A stretch of 7,044 bases of DNA, taken from Deltaproteobacteria bacterium. GTDB taxonomy: Bacteria; Desulfobacterota; JADFXK01. Positions 1 through 6,008 of the stretch are shown in pieces. The stretch covers positions 1 to 7,044 of the forward strand of contig JADFYA010000197.1 of the NCBI GenBank assembly GCA_015233285.1, written 5' to 3'. The number at the start of each line of letters is the position of its first letter. Position 1 is the first letter of the stretch. The notes under the pieces are model-generated. The model saw only the letters and a program-made list of their open reading frames with translations, searched no databases and was not told where the DNA came from. The position numbers and the translations under genes were made by a program.

Positions 1-1554
1 CTGAGCGATATCCACGTCTAAAACGCGGGACGGCCGCAACTGAACCATGACCCTGGCCGCGGCTTTGGTCCAATCCAGGGCCGGAGGAGCGGTTATCTCC
101 CCGTCCAGATCCAGGCTGATCCGGCCTTGAACCCGCGGAGGTAACCCGAGTTCGTTTAGATTCAACTCGCGAATCGCCGCACTGACCTTGAAATTCTTGG
201 GGCTGCCTGAAGTCAGGATGTTGGGGCCGGTCCCTTTCAGATCCACTTTGCCGGCGTCCGAAACCAATCGAACCTCTTCCAGATTCAAGTCATCGCCCTT
301 TACAGCCAACTTAATCGAGCCATTGTTGATTCCGTAGCCGTTCAGATGGGATGAAGCCAGAGTCATCGTCACCCGGCCGGCCCTTCCCGGTTGCCCTAGT
401 TTCGTCCCTTCGATGGTTAGATCGGCGTTTACTTCACCGGCCAGTTTGGCCGCGGCCAGGCCGGGGATATCCGCCGGATTCAAATGGCGAAGAGACAAAG
501 ATGTCTTCATCCCGAAGCGGTCCGAGCCGGTCAAGATCAGCTCGCCTTGAGACTTGACCTCTTGCCCGTCCAGCTTGAGTTCCACCTGATGCTGGAGCCG
601 GCTCAGCGGTCCTTTCGCCTGGATCGACCCAGAGACCACGCCCCGGTCCAGAGATTTGACGGCCATGATCCGGCCCAATTCGGGTAAGGACAAAGTCTTG
701 GCCGCGAGATTCAAGTCCAGTTCCGGGTCACCAGGGCGCAACTTTAAGTTTCCCTTTAATGTAATATTAGAATTTTCAGATAAAACTTTAAGTTGTTTCA
801 CATCAATCATGCCTGAGTCAGGATCATAGGTCAAAATCCCCTTGAGGTTGGTCAAGGCTAATTGGGGCCGATCCAGGGTGAGTTCGGCCTCCCCGATGTT
901 GAGCGACACTGATTTGCCCAAATTCAACCCGGCAGTCAACTTGGAAATACGGCATTCTCTGGTTTCCCGGCCTCCTGGTCCCTGTCGGCTGATCGTCACC
1001 TTGGAATCAATGATTGAGACCTGACCCAGCAGAAGACGATGGGAGGCAAAGAAATTAGTTTTCGGTGCCTGGTCAGGCTTTTTCGGCGCCAGTGCGGCCA
1101 CATTCCAGGTCCCATCAGCCGACTGGATCAGGTTCAGATCCAGTCCTTCCAGCTTGACTTCCTGAATCGGGATGATCCCGGTCAGCAACAGCGGGCCGAC
1201 GTACCGGGCGGTCAGGCGATCAGCTTTGATGATCGAAGCATCCTGCCCGGTCAAGCTGACTTGGTCGATGGTCAAACCAAAAAGCAGGTCGCCGGATATT
1301 TTTCCCACTTCGAGCCGCCCCTGGATGGAGCTATTAACCGCGTCCAGGGCCGTGGTTTTGATCTTGTCCCGGACGGCATCCAGGCTGAGCAGCCACCAGG
1401 CGCCGAAAAGCAAAATGACGCCGGCCAGCACCAGGTAGACCGCCACGCGGCCGATGAGTCGGCCCATTCGCCGCCGCGGCCGGGCTGGTTCCGGTGGGGA
1501 AGCCTCCGGTTGGCCCAGTTCTTTATCATGTCCGGGATCAGTATCTAAAATCAT
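1..1554 (-). CDS. tamB: TamB-like translocation and assembly module protein, N-terminal part (runs off left edge)
   Basis: The reading frame is open from ATG at 1554 to base 1 with no stop, giving the first 518 residues. TamB-family proteins usually exceed 1000 residues, so most of the rest lies outside. The N-terminus is a proline/arginine-rich cytoplasmic tail (about 1-35, with PRRRMGRLIGR) followed by one membrane segment at about 36-57 (VAVYLVLAGVILLFGAWW). Next comes the typical AsmA/TamB entry (GRLEVGKISGDLLFGLTIDQ, about 79-98), then long alternating hydrophobic/polar beta-strand repeats such as LKLDGQEVKSQGELILTG. In the family this forms a periplasm-spanning beta-taco groove, anchored in the inner membrane, that works with TamA or moves phospholipid to the outer membrane. 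A strong ribosome binding site (TAGAGG, 6 nt spacing) fixes the start. It lies 47 bp after the tamA stop, so the two are probably one operon. An AsmA-like paralogue (YhdP, YicH type) is the alternative, but the tamA neighbour favours TamB. Confidence 0.87.
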   Translation of the reverse strand, partial: MILDTDPGHDKELGQPEASPPEPARPRRRMGRLIGRVAVYLVLAGVILLFGAWWLLSLDAVRDKIKTTALDAVNSSIQGRLEVGKISGDLLFGLTIDQVSLTGQDASIIKADRLTARYVGPLLLTGIIPIQEVKLEGLDLNLIQSADGTWNVAALAPKKPDQAPKTNFFASHRLLLGQVSIIDSKVTISRQGPGGRETRECRISKLTAGLNLGKSVSLNIGEAELTLDRPQLALTNLKGILTYDPDSGMIDVKQLKVLSENSNITLKGNLKLRPGDPELDLNLAAKTLSLPELGRIMAVKSLDRGVVSGSIQAKGPLSRLQHQVELKLDGQEVKSQGELILTGSDRFGMKTSLSLRHLNPADIPGLAAAKLAGEVNADLTIEGTKLGQPGRAGRVTMTLASSHLNGYGINNGSIKLAVKGDDLNLEEVRLVSDAGKVDLKGTGPNILTSGSPKNFKVSAAIRELNLNELGLPPRVQGRISLDLDGEITAPPALDWTKAAARVMVQLRPSRVLDVDIAQ

Positions 1555-1566
1555 TGAATTCCTCTA
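1555..1566 (-). promoter_or_regulatory. Ribosome binding site of the tamB-like gene
   Basis: On the minus strand TAGAGG (1566-1561) lies six bases before ATG at 1554. It supports this ATG over the internal Met at residue 30, which would cut off most of the cytoplasmic tail. There is no clear promoter in the 47-bp gap, so translation is most likely from a tamA-tamB transcript. Confidence 0.6.
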
Positions 1567-1601
1567 TTCAGAGGGAAGAAACGTCTGGGTGCAGGCAACT
1601 C

Positions 1602-3536
1602 TTAGAACGCCTGGCCGATACTAAAATGGATCTTCCAGGGATCGTCGAGTTGCTTATTGGGATCAGCCAGCTCCCCTAAGTCATCAAGTGTCGGTGGGTT
1701 TACTTTCCAGCCAAAGTCGATCCGGACCGGCCCAACAATGGTGTCGTATCGGAGACCGGTACCCACACTGTAGCGTAACTCACCCAGGTTATAGCGGAGA
1801 GAATCTTTGTCCACCAGGCCCATGTCCCAGAAAACGACTCCCGATATCTCTTTATAAATGGGAAATCTTATTTCCAGGTTCCCGTCAAATGAGGACAGCC
1901 CTCCGACCGGGTTACCGTTCTGGTCAAGCGGCCCCAGTTTCTGATAGTCGTAGCCGCGGACGGTATTGGCTCCACCCAGGAAAAGCCGTTTGAAGATGGG
2001 AATATCCGGAGAGCCTTCAGTTCTCTGTATCGTCCGGAAACGAACCCGGCTAGCCAAAATCAATCGATGAGGCAAGGGTTGATACTGCTTCAGTTCCACG
2101 GTCGGGAAACAGTAGCTTAGCTCGGAACCGAGAGCCACCATGGCTTGTTCGACCGAGACTGAGATAACCGAGCCTTTGGTAGGATTCAATTGATTGTCGG
2201 TGGTGTCCCGTTTCACGGCGAATTGTAAAGAAGACACGAAGTAATTCTGCCCGGTGGCTATCCGGTCAAAGTCGTCCGGATCAGCGATGGAGATATCCTG
2301 AGGCCGGTTGACCTCCAGGCTGTACCCAGGGGTGACGGTCCAGTAGGGATTTAAGACGCGATCCACGAAGGCCCTGGCGAAGATCTTCTGGTTGGTGTAG
2401 GAATCGAGCTTCTCCCGTTCGTACCCGGTCTGGGCATGAAAAGTATTCTGGGCGTCCCAAAAGTAGGGCTGGTTGTAATCGGCCTGAGCATTCTCCAGGA
2501 GATCCGAACGCCTGGCCGTGAGGCTAAGATTCCCGGCCCAACCCAGGATATTTCGATAGGTGTAAGTTCCCTTGACGCGCACACCGTCTTCATTACCATA
2601 TCCCACACCCATCTTGGCGCTTTGCTGTTTCTGCGGCTTAACCTCCACCGCCATGGGCACCTGGTCGGACCCGGAAGACGGGTTACCGGGCTTTATAATG
2701 GCCGCGCCGAAGACATTCATGTTGACCAGGTTTCGCTGGCTCTTTTCCACCTTATCCGCGGAATAGACCTCCCCAGGTTTAAAGGCCATAGCCCGCTGAA
2801 TAACCACGTCGTTAACGTATCCGTCATTTCCTGAGACGGTTATGGGACCGAACGAGCATTTCGGGCCGGGGTCCACTTCAAAATTAACTTTAGCCTGATT
2901 TTCGTTGGTATCCACCAGTACCCGTCCGGCAAGTTTGGCTAACGGCCGCCCGGTGTTCCCCAGGTGAGTCAAAATGACCTTTTTAGCTTCACGATATTTG
3001 GCCAACTCCAGGATATGGCCGGTTTTGATGGGCAACAAACCTATGACCGCCTGCTCAGAAGTCTCCGGCACCTTTCCCTTCATCTTAAAATCAATGGATT
3101 TAATGATCACCGGAGGCCCTTCGGTCACATGAAAAGCCACCTTGATTCCAGATTCAATCGGGTCGGTTTTAGGAAAGGGGTCGCCGGAAATATCATTCGA
3201 CGCCGCCTGCACTTGAACCGGGTTTTTACTGCGGTCGAGTCCGTCCACCTTGTAAGTGCATTCAGTCCGATAATAACCCCGTTCCTGGTAAAACTGTTTA
3301 ATCCGCATCAGGTCTTCATCCAACTCTATGGGCGTCACCGTAGACCTGGCGCTCCAGACTTTCCACCAGGGAGGTGTTTGGGTGGCCAGGCCCTTGGCCA
3401 GATCCTTTTCCAAGACGTTTTCCACGCCGACAAACTTGATTTCCAGGACAAGAAACTTCCCCGGTGCATCCCCGGCCCAACCCGAAGAAACCGCAAATAA
3501 TGATATCATGGCCCAGATTATAGCGATCTGTTTCAT
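1602..3536 (-). CDS. tamA: TamA-like outer-membrane protein of the Omp85/BamA superfamily
   Basis: A 644-residue protein when started at the ATG at 3536. That start opens a Sec signal peptide (MKQIAIIWAMISLFAVSSG), with likely cleavage after GWA at residue 21. Three POTRA-like periplasmic regions follow at about 25-100, 130-225 and 228-302. The C-terminal 16-strand barrel (surface-antigen domain) spans about 304-644. The diagnostic Omp85 loop-6 motif VRGY is at about 526-529, within GGANTVRGYDYQKLGPLD. The barrel motif RDTTDNQLNPTKG is at about 443-455. The protein ends in phenylalanine (HFSIGQAF), as expected for a barrel handled by BAM. In the family it inserts outer-membrane proteins together with TamB, whose gene follows directly. 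The same frame extends upstream to an ATG at 3605, but that would put a polar, repeat-encoded 23-residue stretch before the signal peptide, so I prefer 3536 despite its poorly spaced AGGA. BamA is less likely, because it normally has five POTRA domains and other neighbours. Confidence 0.92.
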   Translation of the reverse strand: MKQIAIIWAMISLFAVSSGWAGDAPGKFLVLEIKFVGVENVLEKDLAKGLATQTPPWWKVWSARSTVTPIELDEDLMRIKQFYQERGYYRTECTYKVDGLDRSKNPVQVQAASNDISGDPFPKTDPIESGIKVAFHVTEGPPVIIKSIDFKMKGKVPETSEQAVIGLLPIKTGHILELAKYREAKKVILTHLGNTGRPLAKLAGRVLVDTNENQAKVNFEVDPGPKCSFGPITVSGNDGYVNDVVIQRAMAFKPGEVYSADKVEKSQRNLVNMNVFGAAIIKPGNPSSGSDQVPMAVEVKPQKQQSAKMGVGYGNEDGVRVKGTYTYRNILGWAGNLSLTARRSDLLENAQADYNQPYFWDAQNTFHAQTGYEREKLDSYTNQKIFARAFVDRVLNPYWTVTPGYSLEVNRPQDISIADPDDFDRIATGQNYFVSSLQFAVKRDTTDNQLNPTKGSVISVSVEQAMVALGSELSYCFPTVELKQYQPLPHRLILASRVRFRTIQRTEGSPDIPIFKRLFLGGANTVRGYDYQKLGPLDQNGNPVGGLSSFDGNLEIRFPIYKEISGVVFWDMGLVDKDSLRYNLGELRYSVGTGLRYDTIVGPVRIDFGWKVNPPTLDDLGELADPNKQLDDPWKIHFSIGQAF

Positions 3537-3552
3537 ATCCTGCCGGTACCGG

Positions 3553-3596
3553 GTTGCTGGTGACTGGTTGCTCGTTGCTCGTTGCTCGTTGCTCGT
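3553..3596. repeat. Heptanucleotide tandem repeat (GTTGCTC)n before tamA
   Basis: Four perfect head-to-tail copies of GTTGCTC occupy 3567-3594, preceded by two degenerate copies (GTTGCTG, GTGACTG; 3553-3566) and followed by a GT remnant. On the minus strand it reads as ACGAGCA units, whose three-unit period encodes peptides of the ATSNEQR type. This explains the odd N-terminal extension of the longer tamA reading frame. It sits 17-60 bases upstream of the preferred tamA start, so it falls in the leader. Such arrays can change copy number by slippage. Confidence 0.85.
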
Positions 3597-3605
3597 CAAA
3601 GTCAT

Positions 3606-3974
3606 TTAGCTGAAAATGTTCTGGATTTAGGCCGGAAGACGGCTATAGGTATCCGACCCTTTCCACGCCATGCAGTTGAATCTAGTTTATCAACTTAATG
3701 AGGAGCGTTTCGGGAGTATGCCTATTCCTTTTGAATGTAAGACCGTCAGCTCACCCCCGATGATTGCCTTAAGCCAATGACACTGGGTGTTATCTATCGG
3801 GTTACGGACGTGACCGGAATTTAGGACGAGGGTGACACATGTCTGACGATTCATGCGAATCCGGAGATCGGTCTAAATGTCGTCGATCGCGGGTTACTCA
3901 CCTGGAGGCGACCAACTATCTTGCGGGAAGCGATTTCGTTGGAAATCACTCTGAGATCGGGCATGAGACCTGCA
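3606..3974. other. Intergenic region between tamA and the winged-helix gene
   Basis: No convincing full gene lies in this 369-bp stretch. It should hold the promoter of the minus-strand tamA-tamB operon, but I could not find a clear -35/-10 pair. On the plus strand there is a 20-codon ORF at 3718-3780 (starts MPIPFECK) with a poorly spaced GGGAG, and a better-equipped 62-codon ORF at 3839-4027, listed separately. A hairpin at 3930-3949 lies just past the stop of the winged-helix gene. Confidence 0.6.
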
Positions 3975-4027
3975 TTATATTAAGCGGTAGATGCCTTTAT
4001 CTTTTTTCTCTACCAACCCATCCTTGA
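3839..4027 (+). CDS. Doubtful small ORF; possible decayed PilZ-like remnant
   Basis: A 62-codon ORF with a good ribosome binding site (GAGGG at 3828-3832, six bases before ATG). Its last third is antisense to the 3' end of the winged-helix gene. The protein is not clearly recognisable. It has a basic cluster (RSKCRRSRV, about 12-20, fitting an RxxxR pattern), then LEATNYLAG and DFVGN, and later IILSGRCLYL. In layout this loosely recalls small PilZ-domain proteins (RxxxR, then D/NxSxxG), but the second motif lacks the Asp/Asn and the Gly, and it lies in the antisense overlap, where similarity may be chance. It could be the truncated 5' end of a lost gene, or simply noise. There is no membrane segment and no signal peptide. 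Confidence 0.2.
   Translation: MSDDSCESGDRSKCRRSRVTHLEATNYLAGSDFVGNHSEIGHETCIILSGRCLYLFSLPTHP
3930..3949 (-). terminator. Hairpin downstream of the winged-helix gene, possible terminator
   Basis: On the minus strand GTGATTTC, loop CAAC, GAAATCGC forms an eight-pair stem (one G-U) with a four-base loop, starting 26 bases after the stop of the winged-helix gene. The following bases (TTCCCGCA) are not a proper U-tract, so it may only mark or protect a transcript end. Confidence 0.33.
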
Positions 4028-4358
4028 CTGCCTTATTGATCCCATAATATACGGTTCTAATTGGCAGACATGTTTCATTGGCGACATCCTTGGGCCGAGC
4101 ACCGTTGGGATGCGCAGACAGGGAAGTGACGACCTGGGCGGTAATGCCCACTTTCGCCCCTTTCCTTAGCCTGGTCGTGACCTGATCGTCGGTTGATTCT
4201 TTTATTATGTTCCGAGATAATTGATCAATGGCTCGTTCAACGGCGTCAATTCGCCTGACCAAATCTACGACATCTTGTTTGGTGGGGATCTGAAAAAGGC
4301 CAACCAGCATTTCCAAGACTTCATCCAAGTTGATATTTGTCCCTCTCCTGCGAACCAT
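3975..4358 (-). CDS. Winged-helix DNA-binding protein with phasin-like coiled-coil N-terminus
   Basis: A 127-residue, basic, soluble protein with no signal peptide or membrane segment. Residues 10-50 (LDEVLEMLVGLFQIPTKQDV, then VVDLVRRIDAVERAIDQLSR) form an amphipathic helix and a short coiled coil. These resemble the 'IPT-x-x-D-hydrophobic-x-x-L-x-x-R-I-D' stretch of phasin-like proteins and probably mediate oligomerisation. A basic linker (RLRKGAKVG) leads to a winged helix-turn-helix at about 73-127: GARPKDVANET as the support helix, LPIRTVYYGINKAVKDG as the recognition helix, and LVEKKDKGIYRL as the wing. This indicates a transcription regulator or other DNA-binding protein; the target is unknown. 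The start is supported by AGGAG six bases upstream. A promoter lies just before it (4391-4418), so it is probably transcribed on its own. The -10 overlaps a palindrome, which could mean autoregulation (inference). Confidence 0.8.
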   Translation of the reverse strand: MVRRRGTNINLDEVLEMLVGLFQIPTKQDVVDLVRRIDAVERAIDQLSRNIIKESTDDQVTTRLRKGAKVGITAQVVTSLSAHPNGARPKDVANETCLPIRTVYYGINKAVKDGLVEKKDKGIYRLI

Positions 4359-4390
4359 GGCCTGCTCCTCTTCTTATAGGTTAGGATGGT

Positions 4391-4418
4391 ATTGTATACA
4401 TTTTCGCCAACATGTCAA
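4391..4418 (-). promoter_or_regulatory. Sigma-70 type promoter of the winged-helix gene
   Basis: On the minus strand TTGACA (4418-4413, perfect -35) is separated by 16 bases from TACAAT (4396-4391, 5 of 6 match to the -10 consensus). Transcription would start near 4384, leaving a leader of about 26 bases that contains the AGGAG site. The 8-bp palindrome TGTATACA (4393-4400) overlaps the -10. Confidence 0.65.
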
Positions 4419-4465
4419 GCAGTTGATTCAGACTTTTTGGTTGTTGCCGCCGAAAAAATGTATGC
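4394..4465. repeat. Imperfect inverted repeat flanking the winged-helix gene promoter
   Basis: The plus strand reads GTATACATTTTCGCC at 4394-4408 and GCCGAAAAAATGTATGC at 4449-4465. The second is close to the reverse complement of the first (shared pattern CGAAAA, then ATGTATRC, with two extra A residues). The arms lie about 56 bp centre to centre. The -10 element is in one arm and the -35 lies between them. This is a candidate operator pair; the binding protein is unknown. Confidence 0.4.
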
Positions 4466-4565
4466 CAACCCTTATTTTGTTACGCAGGAATGAGGCATGT
4501 GTTGTAGTCTATTGTCGAGCTAGGACACAAAAAGAACAAACTGCAGAGCGTGGGGAGTTTCTTGA
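4419..4565. other. Gap between the AI-2E family gene and the winged-helix promoter
   Basis: Apart from the right arm of the inverted repeat (4449-4465), this AT-richer stretch holds no gene I can support. I found no convincing terminator for the AI-2E family gene. There is only a T-rich run on the minus strand (around 4526-4537) after a weak five-pair AAACT/AGTTT stem. The plus-strand ORF that crosses it has no ribosome binding site and looks random. Confidence 0.5.
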
Positions 4566-5627
4566 CTATTCATCATACGTTGCTGACATTTTTATGGGGG
4601 CTTCGCTCATGGTGTACTTAAAAATATAGACCACGGTCGGGATGCTTAACAACATGCCCCACAGGCCGAACAGGTTCAACCCAATATACAAAATGATCAT
4701 GGTGATAATCGGGTTGATCTTCATGATGGCCGAGACGATGTTGGGATTAAGCACATATGCCTCCAGCATGTGGACTATGGCCACCATCAAGATGGCGTAG
4801 AACATCAGCCTGAAGCTGCCGATATTAAAGGCGATGATACAGATGGGCACGGAGGAGATAAACATACCCGCAACGGGGATAAATCCGGCCATTAAGACAA
4901 TGACCGAGAGAACCGCCACTGGTTGGATCTTCAAAATCATCATCCCCGCTGCAGTCAGGATGGTGTTTAAGCAGGCTATGATCATTTGGGCCTGAAACGT
5001 CCGCCCCACCATGATGGCGAAGGAGGCCACCGAATCGGCCACCTCCTGATAGAACTCCTTAAATCTACCGTGCTTAAGTTTCGCCAAACCTTTAGCAAAA
5101 TTAGGCAGATCCAACACGATAAGAAAGCTGAATAAAATGCCCAGCAGCATATAGGACATGAAGGTCATCAAGAAGTTAGTGAATTTTATTAAAAAATTTA
5201 TAACTTCGGTCCGGTCCACGCCGAATAGTTTATCCGACGAAGACGCTGTTCTAAGGGAAGTGAGAAAGGGAATGAAGTTGGGATTGTTCTGCCCGACTTG
5301 GTCGAAATAGGCCCAAATTTTGGCCTCCGCCTGGGGGATTTGGGAGATAAACGACTTAGATTCAATGAATATCCGGGGACCGGTGGAATAAAACACGCCG
5401 GTCAAGACAAGAATGAACAAAAGATAGACTGCAACCACGACCAACCGACGATTCAGCCTGGCCTTGCGGCAAATATACATGATCAAATTATTCAAAATAA
5501 AGGACAGGATGAAGGTGAAAAAGATCAACCCAAAAAAACGCCGCAGTAAAAAGATGAGTAGGAAAAAACAAATCCAAATGACGACTTTTTTGTTAATGTC
5601 AAATAGTTCTCTCAGATCAAGGTGCAT
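4566..5627 (-). CDS. AI-2E family transporter (PerM/TqsA-like polytopic membrane protein)
   Basis: A 353-residue inner-membrane protein, close to the usual family length of about 350. Hydrophobic segments lie at about 15-28, 32-52, 62-80, 150-172, 208-232, 235-268, 272-289 and 305-336. A long soluble region (about 82-148) sits after the third, which is the AI-2E family layout. Conserved family stretches are visible: GFIPVAGMFISSVP (248-261), EAYVLNPNIVSAIMKINP (289-306) and LNLFGLWGMLLSIPTVVY (317-334). Members are described as exporters of AI-2 (TqsA), as permeases of unknown substrate, or as Na+/H+ antiporters, so the substrate cannot be read from sequence. ATG at 5627 is preferred because GTGGA lies six bases upstream; the in-frame TTG at 5633 is too close to that site. 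The gene is probably monocistronic, since the flanking gaps exceed 200 bp. Its leader contains palindromes and a micro-ORF. Confidence 0.9.
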   Translation of the reverse strand: MHLDLRELFDINKKVVIWICFFLLIFLLRRFFGLIFFTFILSFILNNLIMYICRKARLNRRLVVVAVYLLFILVLTGVFYSTGPRIFIESKSFISQIPQAEAKIWAYFDQVGQNNPNFIPFLTSLRTASSSDKLFGVDRTEVINFLIKFTNFLMTFMSYMLLGILFSFLIVLDLPNFAKGLAKLKHGRFKEFYQEVADSVASFAIMVGRTFQAQMIIACLNTILTAAGMMILKIQPVAVLSVIVLMAGFIPVAGMFISSVPICIIAFNIGSFRLMFYAILMVAIVHMLEAYVLNPNIVSAIMKINPIITMIILYIGLNLFGLWGMLLSIPTVVYIFKYTMSEAPIKMSATYDE

Positions 5628-5664
5628 AACCAATCCACAGTGATTACCGGCCAGGCCGCAACGG

Positions 5665-5683
5665 TGTCTTTAAGACAATTGTC
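5665..5683. promoter_or_regulatory. Overlapping palindromes upstream of the AI-2E family gene
   Basis: TGTCTT-T-AAGACA (5665-5677) is a perfect palindrome around one central base. It shares GACA with a second perfect palindrome, GACAATTGTC (5674-5683). Together they give three TGTC/GACA elements located 38-56 bp before the AI-2E start. This could be a repressor operator or an mRNA hairpin. No known regulator is implied. Confidence 0.4.
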
Positions 5684-5694
5684 GCCCTAACCGG

Positions 5695-5736
5695 CTAGAC
5701 AAAAAAATATCTTGGTAAAATGGGCTTCCGGTCCAT
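5695..5736 (-). CDS. Possible 13-residue leader peptide upstream of the AI-2E gene
   Basis: A short minus-strand ORF encodes MDRKPILPRYFFV and then TAG. GGAGG (5749-5745) stands eight bases before its ATG, which is a better ribosome binding site than that of the downstream AI-2E gene. It ends 67 bases before that gene's ATG, with the palindromes in between. It might be a leader peptide, the remnant of a gene start, or chance. There is no run of one amino acid that would point to classical attenuation. Confidence 0.27.
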   Translation of the reverse strand: MDRKPILPRYFFV

Positions 5737-5767
5737 GTTCAGGTCCTCCAGGATAGAAGGCCTTTAA

Positions 5768-5805
5768 TGATCGTCTCTACTGATCGTCTCTACTGATCTA
5801 TAGAC
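5768..5805. repeat. 13-bp tandem direct repeat
   Basis: TGATCGTCTCTAC occurs twice back to back (5768-5780, 5781-5793), followed by a degenerate third copy TGATCTATAGAC (5794-5805). The period of 13 bp is not a whole number of helical turns. It lies upstream of the genes on both sides and could be a protein-binding array or a slippage product. Confidence 0.75.
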
Positions 5806-5864
5806 GCGCAAAACCGAACCTGCCCCCCGTCCTGATGACCGGCCCCGAAGTCTGTCGCCCTTTT

Positions 5865-5893
5865 TTGACTTGACCGGAGGCCGCCCCTTTGAT
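5865..5893 (+). promoter_or_regulatory. Weak candidate promoter for the micro-ORF and 185-aa gene
   Basis: TTGACT (5865-5870, 5 of 6) is followed after 17 bases by TTTGAT (5888-5893, 4 of 6). An overlapping TTGACC (5870-5875) with TATCTA (5893-5898) is a poorer alternative. The spacing is right but the -10 is weak, so this is only a suggestion. Confidence 0.27.
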
Positions 5894-5928
5894 ATCTAAG
5901 TCCCAATAAAGGTGGCTCAAAATACTTG

Positions 5929-5997
5929 ATGAAACGAAAGCAGCAACCAGCTCCAGTCATCTCGACGGGAGTTATTATTTTAACCTTCTTAGCCTAA
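5929..5997 (+). CDS. Possible 22-residue membrane micro-protein or leader peptide
   Basis: The ORF encodes 22 residues: a basic head (MKRKQQPAP) and a hydrophobic tail (VISTGVIILTFLA). Its TAA stop lies inside the AAGGAG ribosome binding site of the 185-aa gene, whose ATG is 11 bases further on. That layout is typical of translational coupling. Its own ribosome binding site is weak (AAGG/GGTGG 13-16 bases upstream, too far). It could be a membrane micro-protein, a leader that controls the next gene, or chance. It is in a different frame from the next gene, so it is not simply an N-terminal extension. Confidence 0.33.
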   Translation: MKRKQQPAPVISTGVIILTFLA

Positions 5998-6001
5998 GGA
6001 G
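5996..6001 (+). promoter_or_regulatory. Ribosome binding site of the 185-aa gene
   Basis: AAGGAG sits seven bases before the ATG at 6009 and clearly sets that start. Its first two bases are the last two of the TAA stop of the upstream micro-ORF. Confidence 0.75.
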
Positions 6002-6008
6002 CAGTCCG

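Larger units (their letters stand above)
5628..6008. other. Divergent intergenic region between the AI-2E gene and the 185-aa gene
   Basis: These 381 bp must drive transcription in both directions. They hold overlapping palindromes (5665-5683), a 13-codon minus-strand micro-ORF with a strong ribosome binding site (5695-5736), a 13-bp tandem repeat (5768-5805), a weak plus-strand promoter candidate (5865-5893) and a 22-codon plus-strand micro-ORF (5929-5997) that ends in the ribosome binding site of the next gene. No standard-size gene is present. Confidence 0.7.

Noticed and set aside
1272..1529. 85-residue minus-strand ORF inside the 5' part of the tamB-like gene
   Set aside because: It is an out-of-frame shadow of the tamB-like frame, which is continuous from 1554 to base 1 with TamB-like protein character.
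351..1548. Several plus-strand ORFs of 60-169 residues opposite the tamB-like gene
   Set aside because: They are antisense shadows: no good ribosome binding sites, arginine/proline-rich random composition, and no recognisable domain.
2964..3500. 178-residue plus-strand ORF opposite tamA
   Set aside because: It lies entirely within well-supported tamA coding sequence (POTRA region) and has no protein-family features.
3553..3596. Heptad repeat as a CRISPR array or part of a mobile element
   Set aside because: The units are 7 bp with no spacers, and no cas gene, transposase or terminal inverted repeats are present.
3718..3780. 20-residue plus-strand ORF (starts MPIPFECK)
   Set aside because: GGGAG is directly next to the ATG and GAGGAG is too far away. 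The peptide has no recognisable character, so there is too little support.
4330..4629. 99-residue plus-strand ORF spanning the gap before the AI-2E gene
   Set aside because: It overlaps two real genes on the other strand, lacks a ribosome binding site, and its composition looks random.
5631..5633. TTG at 5633 as the start of the AI-2E gene
   Set aside because: The GTGGA site is too close to this TTG and well spaced for the ATG two codons later.
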